Below are positions 27,951 through 41,620 of a stretch of DNA of 64,000 nt, in pieces (positions within the stretch are counted from its first letter, which is position 1; each line of letters opens with the position of its first letter). The stretch comes from Blastococcus sp. TF02A-35. Lineage in GTDB: Bacteria; Actinomycetota; Actinomycetes; Mycobacteriales; Geodermatophilaceae. The position numbers and the translations under genes were made by a program. The notes beneath the pieces are model-generated. The model was not told the DNA's origin. It did no database searches and saw nothing but the letters and a program-made list of their open reading frames with translations. The DNA lies in the NCBI RefSeq assembly GCF_004571075.1, contig NZ_SPQP01000019.1, positions 1 to 64,000 on the forward strand. Direction: 5' to 3'.

Positions 27951-28961
27951 TCAGTGCAGGTCGCGGCGGGCGAACAGCCAGACGCCGACGCCGACGATGA
28001 CCGCGACGTATGCGCTCACGACCAGCCCGCCGTGCAGGTTGGTGACCAGGTACGACGGCGGCTCGACTGTGTAGTCGGCCGAGTAGTCGTAGATGCGCGT
28101 GCCGCCGGGGACCACGAGGGCGACGGTGTTCACCGTCAGGCTCCAGCGCTGGGCCGCCAGGCCCAGGAAGGCCCCGAGCGCCCCCTCCAGGATCGCGAAG
28201 TAGACGAACGCGATGCCGAGCGCCGCGCCGGTGTTCCGGGTGAGGTTCGCCAGCCCGAAGCCGATGAGCGCGACGAGCACGGTCAGCAGGACGGCGCGTC
28301 CCTGCGCCGCCAGCAGCTCGCCCCAGAACCCGTCGGGCAGCTCGCGCCCCGAGCCGGCCGCCGAGTCCAGGACCCATGCCATGACCAGCCAGGCAGCCTG
28401 GGCGACCGCACCGATTCCCGCGGCCGCGAGGGCCAGCACGCCGATCTTGGCCGCCATCACCGCGAGCCGGTCGGGCACCCAGAAGAGCAGCGCGACGATC
28501 GACCGGGTGGACCACTCCGCGCCGATCCAGGTGGCGCCGACCAGGAAGGCCAGCACCGCGGCCGCGGCGGCGAAGCCCATCGCCCCGGCCTCGGCGGCCG
28601 AGGCCAGGTCGAACGGCTGCACCTGCAGGAAGTCCTCGACGGCCAGGGGCGGCCCGCAGACGTCCACGACGGGCTGCCCCGACTGCTCGGCGTCCGCGGT
28701 GCACTGCTCGCGCCACTCCTCCTCGCCGACGATCGCGAGGTCGTACTCGCGCTGGGCGGCGGCGTAGTCGGCGTCGGTCGGGTGGTCGAAGAGGACCAGC
28801 CCGATGCCGATGGCGCCGAGCCAGCCGAGGACGGACAGCCCCAGGAGCACCTGGATGAAGCGCCGGGAGCGGAACCGGAGCAGCTCGGCGCGGAACAGGC
28901 TGCCCTTCAGGCGCGTGCCGGTCGGGCCAGCCGGGGCCGCGTGCTGCGTCGCCGCGCTCAT
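27951..28961 (-). CDS. ABC-2 type transporter permease
   Basis: A 336-residue membrane protein with about six helices (FIQVLLGLSVLGWLGAIGIG, AMGFAAAAAVLAFLVGATWI, VLLTVLVALIGFGLANL). A large loop after the first helix carries two Cys (EQCTADAEQSGQPVVDVCG), possibly disulphide-bonded outside. WIGAEWSTRSI is typical of ABC-2 permeases. The start ATG overlaps the ATPase stop (ATGA). The substrate is unknown; such pairs often export antibiotics or lipids. The C-terminus ends VWLFARRDLH. Confidence 0.87.
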   Translation of the reverse strand: MSAATQHAAPAGPTGTRLKGSLFRAELLRFRSRRFIQVLLGLSVLGWLGAIGIGLVLFDHPTDADYAAAQREYDLAIVGEEEWREQCTADAEQSGQPVVDVCGPPLAVEDFLQVQPFDLASAAEAGAMGFAAAAAVLAFLVGATWIGAEWSTRSIVALLFWVPDRLAVMAAKIGVLALAAAGIGAVAQAAWLVMAWVLDSAAGSGRELPDGFWGELLAAQGRAVLLTVLVALIGFGLANLTRNTGAALGIAFVYFAILEGALGAFLGLAAQRWSLTVNTVALVVPGGTRIYDYSADYTVEPPSYLVTNLHGGLVVSAYVAVIVGVGVWLFARRDLH

Positions 28962-29881
28962 GCGCGCTCCCCGGTGATGGCGAGGAACGCGCTCTCCAGG
29001 TCGGGGGTCACGCGGACCAGCTCCTCGACGTAGTGGCCGTGCTCGGCGAGCACGCGGGTGATCGCCCCCGTGGCCGGGGCGCCGTGCACCAGCACCTGCC
29101 CGTCCGGGGCGGGGGAGACGGAGTAGCCGGCGGCGGCGAGCACAGCGGCAGCGGCGGCCGGGTCGGGCAGCGCCACGCGCACGTCCCCGGTCCCCGCGGC
29201 GGAGAGGACCTGGTCCACCGGGCCGGAGGCGACCTGCCGGCCGCGGGCGAGGATCGTGACCGAGTCGCACATCTGCTGGACCTCGGCCAGCAGGTGCGAG
29301 CTGACGAGGACCGTCGTCCGGCCGTCGTGCCCGAGCCGCCGGACCAGCTCGCGCACGTCGCGGATGCCCGCGGGGTCCAGCCCGTTGCTCGGCTCGTCGA
29401 GGACCAGCAGGCGGGGCGCCTTCAGCAGGGCGGCGGCGATGCCGAGCCGCTGCTTCATGCCGAGCGAGTACCCCTTGAACCGGTCGTCGGCGCGCTCGCG
29501 GAGGTCGACGAGCTCGAGGCACTCCTCGATCCGGGCGCGGGGGACGCCGGCCGCCGTGGCCAGCAGCCGCAGGTTCATCCGGCCGGAGAGGCCGGGGGAG
29601 AACAGCGGGGTCTCCACCAGCGCGCCGACGCCCTCGATCACGCCGCGCAGCTCGGCGGGCACCGGGCGGTCGAGCAGCCGCATCTGCCCCGGACCGGGGT
29701 CGGGGCGCACCAGGCCCAGCAGGACGCGGATCGACGTCGTCTTGCCCGAGCCGTTCGGCCCGAGGAGGCCGTGGACGCCCCCGGACCCCACGGTCATGTG
29801 CAGGTCGTCCAGCGCCCGGAAGGGCCGGCCGCCCTTCGCGCGGTAGGTCTTCGAGACGCCCACCATCTCCACTGCCGGCAT
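28958..29881 (-). CDS. ABC transporter ATP-binding protein
   Basis: A 307-residue ABC ATPase. Walker A GPNGSGKTT is near residue 41, the signature-type segment YSLGMKQRLGIAAAL follows, Walker B LLVLDEPSNGLDP and the H-loop VLVSSHLL. The signature is degenerate (SLGMKQ for LSGGQ), as is common in the bacitracin/drug-resistance DrrA-like branch. A C-terminal accessory domain follows. ATG at 29881 is chosen for GGGAGGA about 6 bases upstream; the frame stays open further upstream without homology. It is coupled to the permease gene. Confidence 0.92.
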   Translation of the reverse strand: MPAVEMVGVSKTYRAKGGRPFRALDDLHMTVGSGGVHGLLGPNGSGKTTSIRVLLGLVRPDPGPGQMRLLDRPVPAELRGVIEGVGALVETPLFSPGLSGRMNLRLLATAAGVPRARIEECLELVDLRERADDRFKGYSLGMKQRLGIAAALLKAPRLLVLDEPSNGLDPAGIRDVRELVRRLGHDGRTTVLVSSHLLAEVQQMCDSVTILARGRQVASGPVDQVLSAAGTGDVRVALPDPAAAAAVLAAAGYSVSPAPDGQVLVHGAPATGAITRVLAEHGHYVEELVRVTPDLESAFLAITGERA

Positions 29882-30021
29882 CCGGGTCCTCCCAGCCGAG
29901 CGGGCACGGCGCCCGAGGTGCCAGCACCCTGGCACAGCCGGCCGCCGGGGGACAGGCTCCGCCGCGCGTGTCGGAACGGCCCCGGCCCGGAACCACACGA
30001 CGGAGGGGCCCCGCGCACGAC

Positions 30022-30052
30022 GAGGGGCCCTGCCGGGTCGGCAGGGGCCCTC
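30022..30052 (-). terminator. Hairpin terminator behind bldD
   Basis: GAGGGGCCCTGCC (30022-30034) and GGCAGGGGCCCTC (30040-30052) pair with one mismatch around a 5-base loop, 43 bases past the bldD stop. Confidence 0.65.
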
Positions 30053-30094
30053 GGCCCCCTGTCCCGGCGCGTGCCGGGAGCAGGGGGTGTGCGG

Positions 30095-30652
30095 TCAGCG
30101 GGGGGAGCGGCGGCGGTCGCCCCAGGAGTCGTCGAGGTCCTCCTCGAGGTCGTCGTCGCCACCGGAGCTGACGATGCCCTCCATGCCGGGGGAGAGCACG
30201 CCCCACTCGATCAGCTGGGTGGTCAGCTCGTCGGGGCTCATGTCGTAGATGATCGCCAGTGACTTGAGGTCCTCCGCGCGGATGGAGAGGACCTTGCCGT
30301 TGTAGTCGTGGCGCTGGGCCTGGATGGTCGACGCGTAGCGGGCCAGCGGGCCGGCCTCGTCGGCGGGCAGCGAGCCGAGCGACTCCAGGTTCAGCACGAT
30401 CTTGTTGGTCGAGGTGACCGCGGAGCTCGGCCGCGGGTCGGGCAGCAGCTCGGACACCGGGACGCCGTAGAAGACGGCGAGCTCCGAGAGCCGCTGCACG
30501 GTGACCGCGCGGTCGCCGCGCTCGTAGGAGCCGACGACGACCGCCTTCCAGCGGCCGTGCGACTTGTCCTCCACGCCCTGCAGGGAGAGGCCCTGCTGGT
30601 TGCGGATCGCGCGGAGCCGGGCGCCGAGGGCCCGTGAGTAGTCGGTGCTCAT
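30095..30652 (-). CDS. bldD: Developmental regulator BldD
   Basis: A 185-residue DNA-binding regulator. The N-terminal HTH is nearly the Streptomyces sequence: LGARLRAIRNQQGLSLQGVE, then GRWKAVVVGSYERGDRAVTVQRL. The C-terminal domain keeps the cyclic-di-GMP signature RxD-x8-RxxD as RHD, YNGKVLSI, RAED (S. coelicolor has RGD and RQDD). c-di-GMP dimerises BldD on DNA in Streptomyces, and the residues suggest the same here. An acidic C-terminal tail (GGDDDLEEDLDDSWGD) is longer than in Streptomyces. ATG at 30652 is chosen by homology; the frame runs on upstream into pyrR antisense. It is divergent from pyrR, as in Streptomyces. Confidence 0.95.
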   Translation of the reverse strand: MSTDYSRALGARLRAIRNQQGLSLQGVEDKSHGRWKAVVVGSYERGDRAVTVQRLSELAVFYGVPVSELLPDPRPSSAVTSTNKIVLNLESLGSLPADEAGPLARYASTIQAQRHDYNGKVLSIRAEDLKSLAIIYDMSPDELTTQLIEWGVLSPGMEGIVSSGGDDDLEEDLDDSWGDRRRSPR

Positions 30653-30695
30653 CGCTGTCTGCTCACTGTCCGTCGTCTCGGATGGGTGCTGGTCG

Positions 30696-30708
30696 TCACG
30701 CAGCGTAC
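30696..30708. promoter_or_regulatory. Putative BldD operator upstream of bldD
   Basis: TCACGCAGCGTAC matches 9 of 10 specified positions of the Streptomyces BldD box TnACnCwGnGTnA; only the last A is a C. It starts 44 bases upstream of the bldD start. Autoregulation is known for BldD. It also lies in the divergent bldD-pyrR spacer. Confidence 0.55.
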
Positions 30709-30758
30709 TGGTGAAGCGAGGATCACAACAGACGGCCTGCTCACGGCGGGGGAGGTGA

Positions 30759-32409
<1,651 letters not shown>

Positions 32410-32413
<4 letters not shown>

Positions 32414-33699
32414 CGAACTACCTGATCAAGGGCGCCCGCCCGCTCGGTGGGGACCCCGTCGACATCCTGCTGCAGGACGGCCGGGTCGCCGCGGTCGGCG
32501 ACTCCCTGGAGGCCACCGGCGCCGAGGTGGTCCAGGCCGCCGGCCTGGTCGCCCTGCCGGGCCTGGTCGACCTGCACACGCACCTGCGCGAGCCCGGCCG
32601 CGAGGACGCCGAGACCGTGGAGACCGGCTCCCGGGCCGCGGCGCTCGGCGGGTTCACCGCGGTGCACGCCATGGCCAACACCGACCCGGTCGCCGACACC
32701 GCGGGCGTCGTCGAGCAGGTCTGGCGCCTGGGCCAGGAGGCCGGCCTGGTCGACGTCGTCCCCGTGGGGGCGGTGACCGTGGGCCTGGCGGGGGAGCGGC
32801 TGGCCGAGCTCGGCGCGATGGCCGACTCCGCTGCCCGGGTCCGGGTCTTCTCCGACGACGGGCACTGCGTCTCCGACCCCGCGCTCATGCGCCGCGCGCT
32901 GGAGTACGTCAAGGCCTTCGACGGCGTCGTCGCCCAGCACGCCGAGGAGCCGCGGCTGACCGTCGGCGCCCAGATGCACGAGGGCGACCGCTCCGCGCGG
33001 CTCGGGCTCACCGGCTGGCCGGCCGCCGCCGAGGAGGCGATCATCGCCCGCGACGTGCTGCTGGCCGAGCACGTCGGTGCGCGGCTGCACGTCTGCCACG
33101 TGTCGACGGCGGGCTCGGTGGAGATCCTGCGCTGGGCGAAGTCCCGCGGCGTCCAGGTCACGGCCGAGGTGACCCCGCACCACCTGCTGCTCACCGACGC
33201 CTGCGCGGAGTCCTACGACCCGGTGTTCAAGGTGAACCCGCCGCTGCGCACCGACGCCGACGTCGAGGCCCTCCGCGCCGGGCTGGCCGACGGCACGATC
33301 GACGCCGTCGGCACCGACCACGCCCCGCACGCGGTCGAGGACAAGGAGAGCGAGTGGGCGCAGGCCCGGCCCGGCATGCTCGGGCTGGAGCAGGCGCTCT
33401 CGGTCGTGATCGAGACGATGGTCGAGCCGGGCCGGCTCGACTGGGCCGGGGTCGCCGACCGCATGTCGGTCCGCCCCGCGCAGATCGGCCGCCTCGCCGA
33501 CCACGGCCGCCTGATCGCCCCCGGCGAGCCGGCGAACCTGGTGCTCGTCGACCCGGCCGCCCGCGCGGCGGTCGACCCCGCGGCGCTGGCCAGCCGCAGC
33601 CGCAACAGCCCCTATGCCGGCCGGGAGCTCCCCGGCCGGGTGGTCGCCACGTTCCTGCGGGGCGAGGCGACCGTTCTGGACGGAAAGGCAACACGGTGA
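32410..33699 (+). CDS. pyrC: Dihydroorotase, type I
   Basis: A 429-residue zinc amidohydrolase. [16 protein letters not shown] gives the HxH metal ligands and substrate Arg; [15 protein letters not shown]-like [13 protein letters not shown] gives the catalytic Asp; [11 protein letters not shown] and [12 protein letters not shown] are typical. GTG at 32410 has GGAGG 6-7 bases upstream, one of the clearer ribosome binding sites in the operon. It overlaps both neighbours by four bases. Confidence 0.96.
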
Positions 33700-34861
33700 G
33701 TGACGCGATCCTCGTGCTCGAGGACGGCAGGACGTTCCGGGGCGACTCCTACGGGGCGACCGGGACGACGGTGGGCGAGGCGGTGTTCGCCACCGGCATG
33801 ACCGGCTACCAGGAGACGCTGACCGACCCCAGCTACGCGGGCCAGATCGTGGCCATGACCGCACCCCACATCGGCAACACCGGGGTCAACGGCGAGGACG
33901 ACGAGAGCAGCCGCATGTGGGTCGCGGGCTTCGTCGTGCGCGACCCGGCCCGGCGCCCGGCGAACTGGCGGGCCACCGGCAGCCTGGACGACGAGCTGGT
34001 CGCCCAGGGGATCGTCGGCATCAGCGGGATCGACACCCGCGCGCTCACCCGCCACCTGCGCGACCGGGGCGCCATGCGCGCGGGCATCAGCACCGAGCTG
34101 GGCGCCGACGAGCTGCTGGCCCGGGTCACCGCGGCCGAGGGCATGACGGGCGCCGACCTCGCGCCGACGGTGAGCACGGCCGAGGCCTACGTCGTCCCGG
34201 CGGTGGGGGAGAAGCGGTTCACCATCGCCGCGCTCGACCTCGGCATCAAGACCGCCACCCCGCGGCACCTGGCCGCGCTCGGCGTCGAGACCCACGTGCT
34301 GCCCTCGACGGCCACCGCCGAGGAGCTGCTGGCCGCCGGTCCGGACGGGGTGTTCCTCTCCAACGGCCCCGGCGACCCGGCGGCAGCCGACTACGCGGTC
34401 GAGGCGGTCAGGGGCGTGCTCGACGCCCGCCGGCCGCTGTTCGGCATCTGCTTCGGCAACCAGATCCTCGGCCGCGCGCTCGGCCTGGGCACCTACAAGC
34501 TGCAGTTCGGCCACCGCGGCCTCAACCAGCCGGTGCTCGACCGGGTCAGCGGCACCGTCCGCGTGACCAGCCACAACCACGGCTTCGCCGTGGACGCCCC
34601 GCTCGACCGTCCCACCGACACCCCCTACGGGCCGGTGGAGGTCAGCCACGTCGGCCTGAACGACCAGGTGGTCGAGGGGCTGCGGCTGCTGGAGACCCCG
34701 GCCTTCAGCGTGCAGTTCCACCCCGAGTCCGCCGCCGGGCCGCACGACGCGTCGCCGCTGTTCCAGCGCTTCGTCGACCTCATGGAAGCCGCACGCGACG
34801 GCGAGGCCGCCTCCGGCGGGCCCGCCCCGGTCGTCGAGCACAGCACCGGGGAGAAGAACTG

Positions 34862-34862
<1 letters not shown>
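33696..34862 (+). CDS. carA: Carbamoyl-phosphate synthase small subunit
   Basis: A 388-residue glutaminase subunit delivering ammonia to CarB. The N-terminal domain has [20 protein letters not shown]. The class I amidotransferase domain has [11 protein letters not shown], the nucleophile Cys in [13 protein letters not shown] (FGN replaces the usual LGH), and [10 protein letters not shown] for the His/Glu pair. GTG overlaps pyrC; the stop overlaps carB by one base (TGATG). Confidence 0.96.
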
Positions 34863-38187
<3,325 letters not shown>

Positions 38188-38191
<4 letters not shown>

Positions 38192-39549
38192 CGGCGTCGT
38201 CGCCGGGCGCCGTCCGGCGGCTGCGCGACGACGTCGTGGGGCGGGGGCTGGTCGAGGGGCTGCCCGGCGCGTTCGTCGCCGGGCTCACCCGGTTCGGCCG
38301 GCCGCCGGAGGCGGAGCTGGAGGCGCTGGGCGCCGCCGTCACCGACCTCGCCCGGCGGCTCGCCTCCGGCGACGTCGGGGACGGCGACCAGCCGCTGCTC
38401 ACCCGGGCGCTCTACGTCGCCGGGCAGGCCGACCTGCTCGCCCCGCACGACGTGCCCAGCCCCATGTACGACGTGCTGGGGACGTTCCGCGAGAACCTCG
38501 CCCGGCCGCTCGGCCCCCGGCTGGCCGAGCGGCCGACCACCGGGCGGCGCTGGCGGCTGCTGGGGCGCACGATCGGCTTCCCGATCGGGGTGCCGGCCTG
38601 CGTGCTCAACGGCAGCGAGGCGTGGGTGCGGCACAACGTGGCCAACGGCTGGAACGTGCTGACCTACAAGACGGTCCGCGGGCGGGCGCACGCACCCAAC
38701 GAGCAGCCCAACTGGGCCTTCGCCGCCCGGGAGACGGCCAGCCTCGCGCCGGGGGCGGACGCCGACGTCGTCGCCGACCCGTGGGACTGGGTGCCCCCCG
38801 GCTCGACGACGGTCAGCAGCGTCAACTCCTTCGGCGTCCCGTCGCCCGCGCCCGAGGAGTGGATGGCCGACCTCGCCCGCGCCGTGGCGGCCGTGGGCGA
38901 GGAGCAGCTGCTGCTCGTCAGCGTCATGGGCGAGGGGGACGACCTCGCGGCGGACTTCGCCCGCACCGCCCTTCTGGCGCAGGAGGCCGGCGCGGCCGTG
39001 GTGGAGCTGAACCTCTCCTGCCCGAACACCCTGGACCGGTCGGCCGGCGGGGTGAAGCCGCCGCTGTGCCTAGATGCCGACGCCACCGTCGCGGTGGTCG
39101 AGCACGTCCGGCGCGCGCTGGACGACCGCACCGGGCTGGTCGCCAAGCTCTCCTGGCTCGACGAGCAGCGGCTGTCCGCCCTCGTGCCGCGGCTGGCCCC
39201 GCTGGTCGACGGCATCGCCGGGATCAACACCGTGCAGAGCCGGGTGCGGCGCAGCGACGGCACCCCCACGTTCCCCGGCCGGGAGCTGGCCGGGCTGTCG
39301 GGCATCGCCGTCCGCGAGCCCGCGCTGGACCTCACCCGGCGGCTGGTCGCGCTCCGCGAGGCGGGCGGGGCGCACTTCGACGTCCTGGCCATGGGCGGGG
39401 TCACCGACCCGGCCTCCTTCGAGGCGCTCTTCGCCGCCGGCGCCGACGCGGTCCAGTCCGCCGCCGGCGCGTTCGCCGACCCCCTCCTGGCCGCGGCGTG
39501 CGTGGCCGCGCTGGGGGACACCCTGCCCCGGAGCGTGGAGGCCCCGTGA
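38188..39549 (+). CDS. pyrD: Dihydroorotate dehydrogenase-like flavoprotein, atypical class 1 type
   Basis: A 453-residue protein in the pyrD slot. The FMN-barrel part has [44 protein letters not shown] and [25 protein letters not shown]. The base in NLSCPN is Cys, which marks class 1 enzymes; class 2 enzymes, usual in actinobacteria, have Ser there. There is an N-terminal extension of about 120 residues without a membrane helix, and no pyrK partner follows. The electron acceptor is therefore unclear. The role in pyrimidine synthesis is inferred from operon position. It overlaps carB and pyrF by four bases. Confidence 0.82.
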
Positions 39550-40418
39550 CCGAGCCGTTCGGCAAGCGCCTAACCGAGGCGGTGGCCGCCCGCGGGCCGC
39601 TGTGCGTCGGCATCGACCCGCACGCGGAGCTGCTGGTGGCCTGGGGGGTGGGGGACTCCCTCGACGGGCTGCGCCGGTTCACCGACGGGGTGGTCGAGGC
39701 GCTGGCCGGCTCGGTGTCGGTGCTGAAGCCGCAGATGGCCTTCTACGAGCGGTTCGGCGCGCGCGGGCTCGCGGTGCTCGAGGACGCCGTGGCAGCGGCC
39801 CGGGCGGCCGGCGCGCTGGTGCTCCTGGACGCCAAGCGCGGGGACATCGGGTCGACGATGGCCGGCTACGCCGACTACCTGGCCGACGGGCACCCCATGC
39901 AGGTCGACGCGCTGACCGTGAGCCCGTACCTCGGGCCGGAGTCGCTGGCGCCCGCCGTGAGCACGGCCAGGCGGTCCGGCGGTGGCCTGTTCGTGCTCGC
40001 CCGCACCTCCAACCCCGACGCGGGCACCTTCCAGCTGGCGACGGCGGGGGACCGGTCGGTGGCCCAGGCGGTGGTGGACGCCGTGCGCGGCTACAACACG
40101 CCCGACCAGCTGTGGAGCGAGCTGCCGGCGGACGGGGGCGTCGGGCACGCCGGCGGCTTCGGCCCGTCCCTCGGCTCCTTCGGCGTCGTCGTGGGGGCGA
40201 CGCTCCCCGAGCTGGACGTCGACCTCGAGGGGCTGCGCGGCCCGGTCCTCGCCCCCGGGCTGGGGGCGCAGGGCGGGACGGTGCAGGACCTGCGGCGGCT
40301 CTTCGGGGCGGGGCAGGCGGTCGTCCCCACCGTCTCCCGCGACGTCCTGGGAGCCGGTCCCGACCCGGGCGCCCTCCGCGCCGCGGCCGAGCGCTGGGCC
40401 GAGGCGCTGTCGGCCTGA
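39546..40418 (+). CDS. pyrF: Orotidine-5'-phosphate decarboxylase
   Basis: A 290-residue OMP decarboxylase of the longer actinobacterial type. GPLCVGIDPHAELL, VLLDAKRGDIGSTMAGYADY with the catalytic Asp-Lys-Asp array, and VLAPGLGAQGGT for phosphate binding are all clear. It is the last gene of the pyr operon; pyrE is not in the window. Confidence 0.96.
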   Translation: MTEPFGKRLTEAVAARGPLCVGIDPHAELLVAWGVGDSLDGLRRFTDGVVEALAGSVSVLKPQMAFYERFGARGLAVLEDAVAAARAAGALVLLDAKRGDIGSTMAGYADYLADGHPMQVDALTVSPYLGPESLAPAVSTARRSGGGLFVLARTSNPDAGTFQLATAGDRSVAQAVVDAVRGYNTPDQLWSELPADGGVGHAGGFGPSLGSFGVVVGATLPELDVDLEGLRGPVLAPGLGAQGGTVQDLRRLFGAGQAVVPTVSRDVLGAGPDPGALRAAAERWAEALSA

Positions 40419-40442
40419 GCGGGGTGGGTGCCTCCCTGCCCC

Positions 40443-40448
40443 TATCCT
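40443..40448 (+). promoter_or_regulatory. Putative leaderless promoter of the acyl-CoA dehydrogenase-like gene
   Basis: TATCCT ends 8 bases before the GTG at 40457 and lies 25 bases after the pyrF stop. It suggests transcription independent of the pyr operon. Confidence 0.5.
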
Positions 40449-40456
40449 CGGCGATC

Positions 40457-41620
40457 GTGATCACGACCCCGACGAGCGTGGCGGACGCGGCGGCCCGTGC
40501 CGACGACGTGGCCCGCTCCGTCGCCCAGCCGCTCGTCGAGCGGACCGACTCCGGGGTCTGGCCCGCCGAGGCGGTGCGAGCGCTGCAGGCCGCCGGGCTG
40601 GGCGGTCTCGCCGCGCCCCGCGCCGTGGGCGGTGCGGGGCTCGGCCTGCGCGGCGTGGCGGCCGTCTGCGAGGTGCTGGGCCGGGTCTGCGCCTCCACGG
40701 CGCTCTGCTTCGGCATGCACTGCGTCGCCACGGCCGTGCTCGCGGCGAAGGCCACCGACCGCCAGCGCGCGCAGTTCATCGACGCCATCGTCGCGGGGGA
40801 GCACCTCACCACCCTCGCGCTGTCCGAGCCCGGGACCGGTGCGCAGTTCTGGCTGCCCCAGACGCGCATGACCCGCGACGGCGCCGGGCTGGCCGTCGCG
40901 GGGGAGAAGTCCTTCGTGACCAACGGGGGCCAGGCCGACTCCTACGTGGTGAGCACGGTGGCCGCCGACCCCGGGGCGCCGATGGGGCAGTTCTCCTGCG
41001 TGCTGGTCCCCGGCGACGCCGACGGGCTGACCTGGGGGCACGACTGGACCGGCATCGGCATGCGCGGCAACTCCTCGCGGGGCCTGCGCCTGGACGACGT
41101 CCGCCTGGGCGCCGACCACCTGCTCGGGGCCGAGGGCGACCAGATCTGGTACGTCTTCGAGGTCGTCGCCCCCTACTTCCTCATGGCCATGGCCGGCACC
41201 TACCTCGGGGTCGCCCAGGCGTCCCTGGACGAGGCCACCGCGCACCTGGGACGCCGGGCGCACGCGCACACCGGCCGCCGGCTGGCCGGTGAGCCGCTGC
41301 TCCAGCACCGCCTCGGGGTGCTGTGGGCGCAGGTCGAGCGCACCCGGCGGCTGGTGCACTGGGCCGCGGAGGAGGGCGACAGCGGCGGCCCGTCGGCGCT
41401 GCCCGGCCTGACGTCGGCCAAGGCCGAGGTCGCGCAGTGCGCGGTCGAGGTCACCAACGAGGCCATGACCCTCGTCGGCGGCATCGGCTACCGCGACCGC
41501 TCACCGCTGGAGCGGCACCTGCGCGACGCCCGTGCGGCCGACGTCATGAGCCCGACCACCGACATCCTGCGCACCTGGACGGGGCGGGCCGCCCTCGGTC
41601 TGCCGCTGCTGGGCGAGTGA
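40457..41620 (+). CDS. Acyl-CoA dehydrogenase family protein lacking the usual catalytic Glu
   Basis: A 387-residue flavoprotein fold: LALSEPGTGAQFWLPQT and KSFVTNGGQADSYVV in the FAD-binding middle, and EVTNEAMTLVGGIGYRDRSPLERHLRDARAAD in the C-terminal helical domain (written as EVTNEAMTLVGGIGYRD then RSPLERHLRDARAAD). The position normally occupied by EGT, the catalytic Glu of medium-chain enzymes, reads PTT in DVMSPTTDILRTW. Another base, or a non-dehydrogenase role, must apply. The frame extends upstream through pyrF, but GTG 40457 with its -10 is preferred. It is coupled to the phosphatase gene. Confidence 0.85.
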   Translation: MITTPTSVADAAARADDVARSVAQPLVERTDSGVWPAEAVRALQAAGLGGLAAPRAVGGAGLGLRGVAAVCEVLGRVCASTALCFGMHCVATAVLAAKATDRQRAQFIDAIVAGEHLTTLALSEPGTGAQFWLPQTRMTRDGAGLAVAGEKSFVTNGGQADSYVVSTVAADPGAPMGQFSCVLVPGDADGLTWGHDWTGIGMRGNSSRGLRLDDVRLGADHLLGAEGDQIWYVFEVVAPYFLMAMAGTYLGVAQASLDEATAHLGRRAHAHTGRRLAGEPLLQHRLGVLWAQVERTRRLVHWAAEEGDSGGPSALPGLTSAKAEVAQCAVEVTNEAMTLVGGIGYRDRSPLERHLRDARAADVMSPTTDILRTWTGRAALGLPLLGE

